A stretch of DNA of 64,000 nucleotides from Bacillus sp. DNRA2 (GCF_012843265.1 NZ_JABAIT010000019.1:21216-85215); one strand, 5' to 3'; positions 33,567 through 42,795 are shown, counted from the stretch's first letter. Numbers and translations: made by a program. Notes: generated by a model from the sequence alone, not told the origin.

Positions 33567-35255
33567 ATGAAGAGAAAATGGGCTTTTGGATCTGCATTTC
33601 TTGCTGCGTCACTAGTAATCAGTGCCTGTTCGAGCGATGAAACATCGAATGAACAAAAAGAAACAACAAAAGAACCTTCATACAGCAACTGGTCTTCTTT
33701 TGGCTTTGATTTGGGACTAACTCGGCATGTTTCTAGTGATGAAATTACCAAAGACAACGTGAAAGATTTAGGCCTCGTGTGGAACAAAAAATTTAAAGAT
33801 CTTAATCCGGATATACCTGCCGGAAATCAGAACTTTCCAGTTGTCATCGACGGAGTGGCATACGTTTCAACAAGTGGAAACTATGTTTATGCTTTTGATG
33901 CATTGACGGGTGATATGATTTGGGAGTGGGTACCGCCGGCAGAAATTAAAGAAACAACAACGCGCATGAATATGCCAAGCTCAAACCGTGGCGTAGCTGT
34001 AGCAGACGGCAAGGTATTCATGATTACAAGTGATGTTGGTTTAGTATCGATTGATCAAAAAACAGGAAAAACCATTAAAATGATTCATTTAAAAGATTTC
34101 TATCCAACTGTAACACCAGAAAATGGTTATTATGAAACGACTGCTCCAACTTATTACGATGGAAAAGTCTATGTTGGTTCATCAGGTGGAGATAACGGTG
34201 TACGTGGCTTTGAAATGGCCTTTAATGCAGATGATTTAACACCTGCATGGGATGAGCCTTTCTGGACAGTACCACCAAAAGGGGAATCTTGGCTTGCTGA
34301 AGGCTTGTTCGGCGGAGGCGGTGCAGTCTGGATGCCACCTAGTGTCGATGATGAATTAGGTCTACTTTATTTCTCAGCAGGAAATCCGGCTCCTGATTTC
34401 TATGGTGAAAAACGTCCAGGTGAAAACCCACACACGAACTCGGTCCTTGCTGTAAACGCTGACACTGGTAAACTTGTATGGTCCAAGCAACAAACCTCTC
34501 ATGACCTCTGGGATTATGATACTGCAGACTCACCATCCGTTTATACTGCAAAAATCGATGGTAAAGAGCGCCGTGTCGTTGCAGTAGGTACAAAAGGTGG
34601 AGAGTGGTTCGTCTACGATGCCAAAGATGGCACACCAATTTACGAGAATGTAGCCTTTGCGAAAAAGATAGACCATCCTACGCCTACACCTGAAGGAGTT
34701 AAGGTTTACCCAGGTATTTTAGGTGGACAAAACTATGCGCCAAATACATTTGACCCTAAACTAAATCTTGATTTAATACCTGGTATCGAACAAGGTGCGA
34801 TTATTAAGACTGCAAAAAATGAAGAAGAAGGCGGAACAAGAACCGGTTTAATGGGAGCTGATGCATTTGGAACATCCTATGCACCACCAACTGATGAGCC
34901 GGCAATAGGGACAATCACTGCTTTAGATTTAAATACTGGTAAAATCAAATGGCAAATTGACACACCTGAAATGCAGCGTGGTGGTTTAACGAGCACAAAA
35001 ACAGGACTCACTTTCTATGGTGAATTAAGTGGAAAAATCAATGCTTTAGATACAGCTACTGGGAAGATTTTATGGACACATCAGACAACAGGCGAAAGCA
35101 TTAGTGCTGCTCCAAGCGTTTTTGAAGTAGATGGAAAGCAATATATCATGATTACATCAGCTGGCCGCAATCCGCAAATTCATGTATTTGCTTTAGGCGG
35201 GGACAAAACGCAAGGTAAAGCAAAAGAAGGCGATTCAGGCAGTGTCCATAAGTAA
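33567..35255 (+). CDS. PQQ-dependent methanol/alcohol dehydrogenase-like lipoprotein
   Basis: The 562-residue protein has a lipobox ISAC (C21) and an eight-bladed quinoprotein propeller with tryptophan-docking-like repeats (TGDMIWEW, TGKLVWSK, TGKIKWQI, TGKILWTH). It keeps the calcium/catalytic residues of methanol dehydrogenase: AGNPAPD and HDLWDYD, and the NRGVAV segment. It has no cysteine after the lipobox, so the vicinal Cys-Cys ring of classical methanol dehydrogenases is missing. No PQQ biosynthesis genes are nearby. Substrate is likely an alcohol or sugar; unknown. Confidence 0.78.
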   Translation: MKRKWAFGSAFLAASLVISACSSDETSNEQKETTKEPSYSNWSSFGFDLGLTRHVSSDEITKDNVKDLGLVWNKKFKDLNPDIPAGNQNFPVVIDGVAYVSTSGNYVYAFDALTGDMIWEWVPPAEIKETTTRMNMPSSNRGVAVADGKVFMITSDVGLVSIDQKTGKTIKMIHLKDFYPTVTPENGYYETTAPTYYDGKVYVGSSGGDNGVRGFEMAFNADDLTPAWDEPFWTVPPKGESWLAEGLFGGGGAVWMPPSVDDELGLLYFSAGNPAPDFYGEKRPGENPHTNSVLAVNADTGKLVWSKQQTSHDLWDYDTADSPSVYTAKIDGKERRVVAVGTKGGEWFVYDAKDGTPIYENVAFAKKIDHPTPTPEGVKVYPGILGGQNYAPNTFDPKLNLDLIPGIEQGAIIKTAKNEEEGGTRTGLMGADAFGTSYAPPTDEPAIGTITALDLNTGKIKWQIDTPEMQRGGLTSTKTGLTFYGELSGKINALDTATGKILWTHQTTGESISAAPSVFEVDGKQYIMITSAGRNPQIHVFALGGDKTQGKAKEGDSGSVHK

Positions 35256-35327
35256 TCGTACAAGAAGGTAAGGGGGAATTAATGATTCTCCCTTATTTTT
35301 CTAATTCAAAGAGTTAAGGAGGATATC

Positions 35328-36431
35328 GTGAAAAACTTCGCATTATTAATCTTAACAGTGCTCACTTTTGGTCTCCTTGCAGCATGTGGTACAAAGCAAG
35401 AAGTAGTTTCGCAGTCAAGGAATGTGAAAATGACCCTCGATTATCATGATATCGCTGTATCTGAATGGAAGTCTGACGGTTCCCACCATGTTGAAATTAA
35501 AGGAACATTAACAGTTGAGGGAGAACCAGTTGTTGGTGCTAAAATTCAAAACTCTGAACGACGTATCATGAAAACGAATGAGAATGGCGAATTTTCGTTA
35601 ACGGTTGATAGTAACATCGTTGAGAAAAACGTAATTAAAGTGATTGATGTGAGGGATGCGACAGTAGAGGCTAAAAAACTGAATAAGCAAACGAAAAAAT
35701 CACTGTTGGCACTTGAAGATGAGATTGTAATCCACTATCCGATAGAGGTAGATAAAGTAGAAGCAAATCAGGAAAATTCCGAATTAGTTGATGTCTACGG
35801 GAAGGCCCAGCTCCATAAAGGTGAAAAGTTTCCGAAGTTTGGAACCTATAAATATCGTGTTACAGGGACAATTAAAGACCATAGCGGTCATCCAGTCGAG
35901 GGGGCAACCGTAAATCTTCGCCGCGATGGGGTTGAAGGATTTTCTATGAGTGACCCTAGTGATGCCAACGGAGTATTTGCGATGTATTACATTCCAGAGG
36001 ATGATGAAAATCATTATTTTTCCGTCTATGTTCCGAGTAAAAACAAAACGTATACATTACCGGAAAACAGGGCCTTTTTATTCCCAGATGATGTAGGAGT
36101 AAATATCAAAATTACCCTACCTGAAACAGGAAACGTCATTGACGATACCCTAGAGAATCTTATTGCAACAACAGAACCCGGCTCGCTACATCGTGGTGTC
36201 TTAATTGGGGTTCAAACTGATGAGGATTATTCGATTACCGTACCAAAGCGAGATGGTTCATTTACATTAACGATTTCAAAAGCCGTGTGGGAAAACAATC
36301 CTAAATTTTATGAACTAAATTATCAAGGTTTTCATGAGGATGAAATCACTTCAGGTGACACACTATCTTCATCACAAATACCAAAACCTGCAAAATATGA
36401 CCCTGTCGATATTAAGGCAACAAAAAAATAA
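35328..36431 (+). CDS. Lipoprotein with carboxypeptidase-regulatory-like beta-sandwich repeats
   Basis: The 367-residue protein has a lipobox LAAC (C20). Two to three repeats of the CarboxypepD-reg/Ig-like type are visible: GTLTVEGEPVVGAKI with TNENGEFSLTV, GTIKDHSGHPVEGATV with DANGVFAMYY, and a C-terminal RDGSFTLTI. It lacks catalytic motifs. It follows the quinoprotein by 72 bases and may be an accessory surface binding partner. GTG is the start, with AAGGAGG upstream. Confidence 0.6.
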   Translation: MKNFALLILTVLTFGLLAACGTKQEVVSQSRNVKMTLDYHDIAVSEWKSDGSHHVEIKGTLTVEGEPVVGAKIQNSERRIMKTNENGEFSLTVDSNIVEKNVIKVIDVRDATVEAKKLNKQTKKSLLALEDEIVIHYPIEVDKVEANQENSELVDVYGKAQLHKGEKFPKFGTYKYRVTGTIKDHSGHPVEGATVNLRRDGVEGFSMSDPSDANGVFAMYYIPEDDENHYFSVYVPSKNKTYTLPENRAFLFPDDVGVNIKITLPETGNVIDDTLENLIATTEPGSLHRGVLIGVQTDEDYSITVPKRDGSFTLTISKAVWENNPKFYELNYQGFHEDEITSGDTLSSSQIPKPAKYDPVDIKATKK

Positions 36432-36450
36432 TGTTTTTCTGTGATTTAAT

Positions 36451-36480
36451 GGTTCAGGCTACTCCTGAGCCGTTTTTTTT
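36451..36480 (+). terminator. Hairpin terminator
   Basis: GGTTCAGG (36451-36458) pairs with CCTGAGCC (36464-36471), followed by GTTTTTTTT. Confidence 0.8.
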
Positions 36481-36612
36481 GTTCTATTAAAACCATGTCA
36501 GTTGTGCTAAGTGAATTAATAATATTTGATTAGTTTGTCCATTCCAATTGAAACAAAGCGAATACCTTATTATCAAGAAAACAATTTTCATGATAGTAGG
36601 AGGAGAATGAGA

Positions 36613-36876
36613 GTGAAAGAATCAGATTCCGGTAGAGTGGAGAACCAAGTATTTTCGAACCGTGTTGCAAGAGCCGAGTTTGATGAAAACTGGAAAACGA
36701 CCTTTTCATCGACTGGTTATGTTATTTATGTTGCATTATGCGATAAAGCAGAGTTAGTCGTTTTGCTTGACGATGGAACGCGAAAATTACTTGTCTTTAA
36801 AAAGGGTGGAGAGGTAATCGTCGGCAGCGGTGGAGTAAGTCATTATAGTAAACCACACTATGCGATTATTTTATAA
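36613..36876 (+). CDS. Hypothetical protein, 87 residues
   Basis: I do not recognise this protein. The sequence is mixed beta-type, with YVIYVALCDKAELVVLLDDG. GTG at 36613 has AGGAGGA eight bases upstream; the ATG at 36607 is too close to it. It stands alone between two terminators. Confidence 0.5.
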   Translation: MKESDSGRVENQVFSNRVARAEFDENWKTTFSSTGYVIYVALCDKAELVVLLDDGTRKLLVFKKGGEVIVGSGGVSHYSKPHYAIIL

Positions 36877-36912
36877 TATTTACTCCAAAATACCGATTTC
36901 CTTAGTAACACG

Positions 36913-36945
36913 ATGCTTCTGGAGAAATCCAGAGGCATTTTAAAT
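36913..36945 (+). terminator. Hairpin terminator
   Basis: ATGCTTCTGG (36913-36922) pairs with CCAGAGGCAT (36929-36938), followed by TTT. Confidence 0.65.
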
Positions 36946-37032
36946 TTTATGACAAATTTGAGAGATATCTTCTAATTGAAGTATAGTAAAATAATATAAT
37001 ACATGAATTTAATGTGCGGGAGAAGAATTACA

Positions 37033-39459
37033 ATGGAACATTTAGCTGTGGATAGCTTGTTTATGGACGCGTTTAATTTTTCTAAAATCGGAATGGCTTT
37101 GGTTTCACTAGAAGGCAATTGGTTAAAGGTTAACCCTGCTTTGTGCGATATTTTGGGATATGTTGAAGCAGATTTGATCAAAATGAACTTTCAGGATGTA
37201 ACCTATCCTGATGATTTGGAAATGGACCTTACTTACCTTGAAAAAATAATCAATGGTGAAATGGATTCCTTCGAGTTAAGCAAACGTTTTTTACATAAAA
37301 CCGGTCAAATGATCTGGGGCTTATTAAGTGTTTCACTTGTGAAAAATCAAGAGCAGCATCCTTCATACTTTATATGTCAAATTCAAGACATCACCGAAAA
37401 AAAAGTACTAATTGAAAAGCTTGAGAAAAGTGAAATTCGTTATCGAAATATTACACGTTACTCACCTGAGCCAATGGCCTTGTATTTCGAAGGAAAGCTA
37501 ACCTATGTCAATGAAGAAGGTGTTAAGTTAATCGGTGCAACCAGTTATAAGGAGTTAATTGGAAGAAATATCAATGAGTTTATTCATCATGATTTTATTA
37601 ATATCGTTAGTGATCGCGTTCAGAAAATGCTCTCATCGTATGAACAATTGGAAGCGATTGATATCAAACTGATTGATGTAAGCGGTAAAGAAATCGATGT
37701 CAGAATTTCCTCGATGCCGATTGATTATTTTGAAAGAACTGAAATACAAGTTATTTTTACAGATATTACACAGCGCAAACGAATCGAAAAGGAATTGCAG
37801 GAAAGTGAACAACGATACCGCGCATTGGTTGAATCGTCGGCAAATGGAATTGTGCTTCATCAAGATGGGAAAATCGTTTATGTAAACCCAAAAATTCTGA
37901 GTTTACTAAAGGCGGTCTCTGAGGATCAGTTAGTGGGACAACCAATCATAAACTATGTTCATCCAGACTATCATGACATAGTGAAACATCGGATTGAGGA
38001 GCTCGACCGTAATATTCCTGTTGGGGCGATTGAGGAAAAATACCTATGCTTTGATGGAACAGTTGTTGATGTGGAAGTGGTTGCGACACCAATAGAATAT
38101 ATGGATAAACCTGCGTTCCAAGTAATCGTTCATGATATTTCAAAAAAGAAAGAAATGCAGAGTAAGCTCGACAAATCCAAGGAACAATATCAGACTGTTA
38201 TTGAAAAAATAAAAGAGGTAATCTTCCAAACTGATATCAATGGGAGGTTTACATTCCTAAATCCAGCTTGGGAAAATATTACCGGATATAAGGTTGAGGA
38301 GAGTCTCGGTCATCATTTTTATGAATATATTAATGGGACAGACCGAAACCAATTTCAAGATCAATTCAATGCCATGATAAAAGGAAAAAATGAATACGTG
38401 GGTAAAGAAGTTCACTGTCTAACAAAGGATGGAGGCAATTGTTGTGTCGATGTGTTTGTTAAAGTTTCATTGAATGAACACGGAGATGTAACCGATACGA
38501 TTGGGACACTGAATGACATTACAAAACGGAAGGAATCGGAAGCGGAATTGATCGCCAGTGAAGAGCGCTTTCGCATGTTGGCTGAATATTCAAGTGATAT
38601 GATTTCCCTGCATGATGTCAATGGGGTGTATCTTTACACTTCACCTGCCTGTAAGGAAATATTGCAATATGAAGCCGAAGAATTAATCGGGCGTGATGCC
38701 TTTCTCTTCATACATCCTAATGACCGTGAAATGATATCAATGGATAACGCGTATGTAAGAATGCAAGGATATACAACTTCTACGTATAGATTGCGCCGGA
38801 AAGATGGCGAGTACGTTTGGATGGAATCTGCGACAAAGTTGATAAGCGATCCCAAATCTGGCGAAGAAAAACTAATTGTTGTCTCACGAAATGTTACAAA
38901 TCGTAAACTGACTGAACAAAAGCTCCAAAAGGCAAATGAAATTTTGCAAAAGCTATCTACTGTTGATGGATTGACCGGAGTGTCTAATCGACGAGCTTTT
39001 GATGAGCGTTTGGAAATTGAATGGAAGCGTTCACTACGTAACTCGACTCCGCTTTCGCTCATCATGTTTGATATAGATTATTTTAAGGCATATAACGATA
39101 CTTATGGTCACCAAGGTGGTGATGGCTGTTTAAAGCAGATTGCAAGTACCATTCAAGAAACGTTGGGACGTATTTCTGATTTTATTTGTCGTTATGGCGG
39201 TGAGGAGTTCTGTGCTATCCTTCCTGATACAAGTAAGGATGGAGCTAAGACAGTCGGGGAGAAAATTCGTACTGCGATTGAGGGATTAAAAATCCCGCAT
39301 GCTGGTTCAAAAAATCAACCTTGGGTGACAATCAGCATCGGAACAGCGACGATGATTCCGACTTTGTATACCTCATATGAGGATTTAATTGCTAATGCTG
39401 ACAAGGCGGTATATCAAGCAAAACATAGTGGGCGTAATTGTATCTGTCATTATGAATAA
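37033..39459 (+). CDS. Diguanylate cyclase with five PAS domains
   Basis: The 808-residue protein has no membrane segments. Five PAS/PAC repeats follow one another (segments beginning FSKIGMALVS, RYRNITRYS, RYRALVESS, QYQTVIEKI and RFRMLAEYS). The C-terminal GGDEF domain has GGEEF, so cyclase activity is expected. RISD sits five residues before GGEEF, the inhibitory I-site. The predicted role is c-di-GMP synthesis in response to redox or small-molecule cues. ATG at 37033 follows GGGAGA. An HD-GYP phosphodiesterase is 5 kb away. Confidence 0.87.
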   Translation: MEHLAVDSLFMDAFNFSKIGMALVSLEGNWLKVNPALCDILGYVEADLIKMNFQDVTYPDDLEMDLTYLEKIINGEMDSFELSKRFLHKTGQMIWGLLSVSLVKNQEQHPSYFICQIQDITEKKVLIEKLEKSEIRYRNITRYSPEPMALYFEGKLTYVNEEGVKLIGATSYKELIGRNINEFIHHDFINIVSDRVQKMLSSYEQLEAIDIKLIDVSGKEIDVRISSMPIDYFERTEIQVIFTDITQRKRIEKELQESEQRYRALVESSANGIVLHQDGKIVYVNPKILSLLKAVSEDQLVGQPIINYVHPDYHDIVKHRIEELDRNIPVGAIEEKYLCFDGTVVDVEVVATPIEYMDKPAFQVIVHDISKKKEMQSKLDKSKEQYQTVIEKIKEVIFQTDINGRFTFLNPAWENITGYKVEESLGHHFYEYINGTDRNQFQDQFNAMIKGKNEYVGKEVHCLTKDGGNCCVDVFVKVSLNEHGDVTDTIGTLNDITKRKESEAELIASEERFRMLAEYSSDMISLHDVNGVYLYTSPACKEILQYEAEELIGRDAFLFIHPNDREMISMDNAYVRMQGYTTSTYRLRRKDGEYVWMESATKLISDPKSGEEKLIVVSRNVTNRKLTEQKLQKANEILQKLSTVDGLTGVSNRRAFDERLEIEWKRSLRNSTPLSLIMFDIDYFKAYNDTYGHQGGDGCLKQIASTIQETLGRISDFICRYGGEEFCAILPDTSKDGAKTVGEKIRTAIEGLKIPHAGSKNQPWVTISIGTATMIPTLYTSYEDLIANADKAVYQAKHSGRNCICHYE

Positions 39460-39472
39460 TGATCTAAAAGTT

Positions 39473-39506
39473 TGGTCACGAGAATTTTTTCGTGTCCATT
39501 TTTTTG
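39473..39506 (+). terminator. Hairpin terminator
   Basis: GGTCACGA and TCGTGTCC flank a short loop, followed by ATTTTTTT. Confidence 0.65.
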
Positions 39507-39537
39507 TGTAATTATCAGATAATTTTTTAATTCACAC

Positions 39538-39567
39538 TTGACTGATTGGAATTATGTGTTTTATAAT
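39538..39567 (+). promoter_or_regulatory. Promoter of the FbpA-like gene
   Basis: TTGACT (39538-39543), an 18-base spacer and TATAAT (39562-39567). A loose palindrome AATTATCAGATAATT lies just upstream at 39510-39524, which has hexamers in the wrong arrangement for a classical Fur box. Confidence 0.6.
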
Positions 39568-39612
39568 AAAATCAATAGAAAAACACATTCGAGGAAAGAA
39601 GGAGTGTTTAAT

Positions 39613-39795
39613 ATGAACGCCAAAAAAGAAAAAAAGCGCCAGAAACTTATTAATAAACTAGTATTTTTTAATGTATATAAAGAAGATGACAAGCAGCTTT
39701 ACGAACTATCACTTTTAAAGCTAGAATCCGAGTATAATAAATTTAAACTTCAATATCATCCACATGGTGAATTTGGATCCATCCAATTCATTTAA
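39613..39795 (+). CDS. Small basic protein of the FbpA (Fur-regulated basic protein) family
   Basis: The 60-residue protein starts with a very basic stretch (AKKEKKRQKL), followed by INKLVFFNVYKEDDKQLYEL and SLLKLESEY, which matches the FbpA family. In B. subtilis these proteins are iron-limitation-induced and partner the Fur-regulated RNA FsrA. Iron regulation is not proved here. ATG follows AAGGAG. It is shorter than the open frame that begins at 39538. Confidence 0.7.
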   Translation: MNAKKEKKRQKLINKLVFFNVYKEDDKQLYELSLLKLESEYNKFKLQYHPHGEFGSIQFI

Positions 39796-39828
39796 TTTGA
39801 AAATCAATTTGAATAATATTCAACATTT

Positions 39829-39858
39829 AACAACTCTGGTTTGGAGTTGTTTTTTTGT
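39829..39858 (+). terminator. Hairpin terminator
   Basis: AACAACTC (39829-39836) pairs with GAGTTGTT (39844-39851), followed by TTTTTT. Confidence 0.75.
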
Positions 39859-39921
39859 TTTAATAATTAACAATTTTGGATACATGTGTCTAAACTGTGA
39901 AAAAATTATAAGCAAATTATT

Positions 39922-39950
39922 ATTCATAATTTTTGAAATTTTGATATAAT
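39922..39950 (+). promoter_or_regulatory. Extended -10 promoter shared by two paralogous 107-aa genes (copy 1)
   Basis: TGATATAAT at 39942-39950 is an extended -10. The 29 bases 39922-39950 are identical in 27 positions to 47032-47060, which precedes a paralogous gene. The -35 position (ATTCAT) is poor. Confidence 0.6.
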
Positions 39951-39978
39951 ATATTCGAAAAGAGAATAAATATTCAAA

Positions 39979-40137
39979 TATTTAGAAATAGCCAAACAGT
40001 CTTGGCTCAATGATGTCAAAGAAACCCGGAAATCAATGGGTTAAGCTGACCAGACAGGCAATCGAGTGTGTTGTGTTAAAAAGGAAATTCTACAATTTTT
40101 GACCAACATATGGGGAATTTTGCTATTTCTAAATAGC
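39979..40137 (+). ncRNA. Putative structured leader RNA upstream of a 107-aa protein gene
   Basis: TATTTAGAAATAGC (39979-39992) pairs perfectly with GCTATTTCTAAATA (40122-40135), enclosing about 130 bases with inner stems: GTCTTGG/CCAGAC, AACCC/GGGTT and GTCAAA/TTTGAC. GCTATTTCTAAATAGC (40122-40137) can also fold on itself, so alternative structures are possible. It does not match riboswitch consensuses I know. Confidence 0.5.
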
Positions 40138-40233
40138 ATGCCGATGTAAGAACACATTTCTGCTGTCAGAGAAAGTTTGAGAGAACTAAGGGGTATTGGA
40201 GATTGAAACATTTTTAAAGGGGAGACGGGAGAA

Positions 40234-40557
40234 ATGAATGTAAGTGGCTGGATCAGAGCTTATATGTCAAAAAGTATGAACAATGAAGAATTTTTAATCA
40301 AAGTAGCCAATGTTATTGAAAAGCAGCTTAAGGAATGGGATGAAAACTACGAGGTCTACATAATGAAGCTCACAGACTATGAGTTCAACGTAAAAAAGGG
40401 TGAAACGTATTTAGAGGTTGTACTAACAGAAGCTGAACTGGATGAATTACAAAAGCAAGCACCATTTTCATTGGATGTTAAAATATGGAAAGAATTAGAA
40501 CGACAAGGTCTTGAAATCATTAAAGGACATGGTAATTATCTCGATTCAATCCTTTAA
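40234..40557 (+). CDS. Uncharacterised 107-residue protein, paralogue 1
   Basis: I do not recognise the family. The protein starts MNVSGWIRAY, contains EWDENYEVYIMKL, and ends in PFSLDVKIWKELERQGLEI and YLDSIL. A second copy is at 47203. It has no membrane segments or signal. Its leader of about 280 bases is unusually long for so small a gene and may be regulatory. AAAGGGGAGACGGGAGA precedes ATG, very like the copy at 47203. A spoVG-like gene follows. Confidence 0.7.
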   Translation: MNVSGWIRAYMSKSMNNEEFLIKVANVIEKQLKEWDENYEVYIMKLTDYEFNVKKGETYLEVVLTEAELDELQKQAPFSLDVKIWKELERQGLEIIKGHGNYLDSIL

Positions 40558-40693
40558 TTGCTGTAAAAGGTATAAAGTCTCGCTAGTAGAGCATCTAGAT
40601 TGGTTCTCGCGTAAAAGAAGGGTAGTTTTTGAAAAAGTTGGCTGTTTCCCAATTTAGGTAGTTATCATATTAATCATAAAGGTGGAGAACATG

Positions 40694-41002
40694 ATGGAAG
40701 TGACAGATGTAAGATTACATCGGGTAAACCAAGATGGATGAATGAAAGCAATTGCTTCAATTACACTTGAACATGAATTTGTTGTTCATGATATCCGGGT
40801 CATTGACGGTAATAATGGTTTATTTGTAGCAATGCCAAGTAAGCGAACACCTGATGGACATTTCCGCGATATTGCTCATCCAATCAATATTGAAGCGCGA
40901 GCCAAAATCCAAGATGCTGTTTTAGCAGAGTACCATCGATTAGGAGAACTTGAAGCAGAAGCAGAAGATGAGGCCAAAGTTCAGGAAGTTGGCGCTTCCT
41001 AA
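40694..41002 (+). pseudogene. spoVG: spoVG-like gene with an in-frame TGA at codon 16
   Basis: From ATG 40694 the frame reads MEVTDVRLHRVNQDG then TGA (40739-40741) in place of the arginine-type codon (CGA) of SpoVG, followed at once by [20 protein letters not shown], then [18 protein letters not shown]. The rest is SpoVG, the RNA/DNA-binding sporulation and cell-division regulator. A ribosome could reinitiate at ATG 40742, giving an N-terminally shortened 86-residue protein. The gene is not next to glmU or ridA as in the usual spoVG locus, so this is probably an extra copy. AAAGGTGG precedes the original start. Confidence 0.8.
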
Positions 41003-41049
41003 AGTGAGCGTTTTAAATATATGGAATAAATACTTTCGTTTAATAGATG

Positions 41050-41091
41050 AAAAAAACCAGGTGTGGCTCGTTGGCCACATCTGGTTTTTTT
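41050..41091 (+). terminator. Strong hairpin terminator
   Basis: AAAAAACCAGGTGTGGC pairs with GGCCACATCTGGTTTTTTT around a TCGTT loop. Confidence 0.85.
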
Positions 41092-41122
41092 GAGTAACTA
41101 TCAGATTTTCGCGCGCGTTGCT

Positions 41123-41169
41123 GTGAAACAACCTTATGAAACAAGAAAATTCGGGGCGTGCCAGGTACC
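41123..41169 (+). repeat. GTGAAAC-family repeat, one-armed copy
   Basis: GTGAAACAACCTTAT, then GAAACAAGAAAATTC and GGGGCGTGCCAGGTACC. Confidence 0.7.
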
Positions 41170-41172
41170 CTT

Positions 41173-42009
41173 TTATTTTGCAAAGTATCTTGATTTTTCG
41201 GAGATAAAGTCAGCAATGATGACTAGGATGATATAGCAAATTAGAATTAAGGTTATTTCAGTGTAGTGGAAGAAACTCATACTGAGCTTGAATTGTTGTC
41301 CTAGCCCACCTGCACCAACAAATCCAACGACAATCGTCGTCCGCATGATGACTTCCCATCGATATAGAATGTAAGTGAGAAATTGCGGCAGAATCGAGGG
41401 GAGGACACCATATATCAGAATTTGCGCCCGTCCAGCACCAGCTGATGCAAGATTACGGATAGGACGTGAATCTGTATCCTCGATGACTTCCGCACACAAT
41501 TTACCAAGAATCCCAAAGTTGTGTAAGGCAAGGGCAATCGCCCCGGGGAGAATCCCTGGTTTAAAAATAAAAATGACAATCATCGCCCACACGAGTTCAG
41601 GCACAGCTCTGCTGAAAATATAGAGTCCTCTAATTAGACCGAAAACGAACCAGCGATACCATTTCCGGGATAAAGTTAGCGTCCCATCTGCAACATTTCG
41701 AGCAGCGGGAATAACTGTCAGAAACATCACGATTGTTGAAAAGCCAATCGCCATAATACTCATTTGCAGCGTCTCAACGGTGAGTTTAAAAGCATCCGAC
41801 CAACTAGCCCGATTCATAAATGCTACTTCATCTTCACCGATTCCGAGCATTCCCTTAAAAAACTTACTTGCATAGTGAAAATTATCCTTAGAGAATACGT
41901 CCAAGAGGTTTGCTTTTTCCACACCAATGATAAAATACCATGACGAAGCAATTAAAAGGATAGTTAGGTAGAATGAAAAGCTAACAAAACTCAATTTTCT
42001 TTTTCTCAT
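41173..42009 (-). CDS. phnE: ABC transporter permease, PhnE family (second permease)
   Basis: The 278-residue protein has about six membrane segments and the permease motif region ASAGAGRAQILIYGVLP, typical of PhnE-type permeases for phosphonate, phosphite or related oxyanions. Its ATG overlaps the stop of the first permease by four bases. The paired PhnE permeases would make a heterodimeric channel. It ends 3 bases from a repeat element. Confidence 0.85.
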   Translation of the reverse strand: MRKRKLSFVSFSFYLTILLIASSWYFIIGVEKANLLDVFSKDNFHYASKFFKGMLGIGEDEVAFMNRASWSDAFKLTVETLQMSIMAIGFSTIVMFLTVIPAARNVADGTLTLSRKWYRWFVFGLIRGLYIFSRAVPELVWAMIVIFIFKPGILPGAIALALHNFGILGKLCAEVIEDTDSRPIRNLASAGAGRAQILIYGVLPSILPQFLTYILYRWEVIMRTTIVVGFVGAGGLGQQFKLSMSFFHYTEITLILICYIILVIIADFISEKSRYFAK

Positions 42010-42794
42010 TGCGCCATCCTCTTTCTAAGCGTACTGCTCCAAGCGTCAATTATGATGACCATAATAATCAAGAAGAACACAAAGGTCCAAACCTCATGGT
42101 AATTTAAATCATTAAGAGAGAGCTGAATTTGATAACCCAGTCCACCTAAACCAACGAAACTCATAATTGCAGATGACCTTACTGCGCACTCAAATCGGTA
42201 CATGGTATAGCTGATTATGCTCATCTTCACACTTGGAAAATAACCATAAACAAGGCATTCCCATCTTGAAGCACCCGATGCAACGAGGGCGAGAATTGGC
42301 TCTTTTGGAACATCATTGATCATGTCAGCAAAAATCCTACCCAGGATTCCTCCATATGGAATGGCGAGGGCAAATACAGCTGCATAAGGTGATAACCCAA
42401 ATGAAGCTACAAAAAGCCAGGCCCAGACAAGTTCATGGACGGCACGCATAAAACCTAGTAACCTACGAAACGTTCCTTTCATCACCGCTCGAGAACGTTC
42501 CCCAGACGCTAATACCCCAGATGCTAAAATACCGAATACAAGAGCAAGCACGATTGCTAAGCTCATCCCGGCAACCGCATAGGCAAGCGTTAACCAAGCT
42601 GATTCTAGAGCTAATGTAAGGATTTCTTTAGAAAAATCGGGTTGGAAAATCGCTGCAAATATTTCTAAGGCTGTACTTAAGCCTTTTGCATGAAACAAAT
42701 TCGGCCCCCATTCCACTGCAAACAGGCTCCAAGTAAAAATCAATAGAAGGAATACTGTTAAAATCTTTCTTTTATGCAAATCAACAAAGAGCAT
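42006..42794 (-). CDS. phnE: ABC transporter permease, PhnE family (first permease)
   Basis: The 262-residue membrane protein has the same PhnE signature (ALVASGASRWECLVYGYFP) and about six segments. It follows phnC by one base, with AAAGGAG before ATG. With the neighbouring permease it forms the transmembrane part of the uptake system. Confidence 0.85.
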   Translation of the reverse strand: MLFVDLHKRKILTVFLLLIFTWSLFAVEWGPNLFHAKGLSTALEIFAAIFQPDFSKEILTLALESAWLTLAYAVAGMSLAIVLALVFGILASGVLASGERSRAVMKGTFRRLLGFMRAVHELVWAWLFVASFGLSPYAAVFALAIPYGGILGRIFADMINDVPKEPILALVASGASRWECLVYGYFPSVKMSIISYTMYRFECAVRSSAIMSFVGLGGLGYQIQLSLNDLNYHEVWTFVFFLIIMVIIIDAWSSTLRKRMAQ

Positions 42795-42795
42795 C

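Noticed and set aside
39510..39524. Fur box upstream of the FbpA-like gene
   Set aside because: The palindrome has its hexamers in reverse arrangement relative to the Fur consensus and lies upstream of the -35; kept only as a note.
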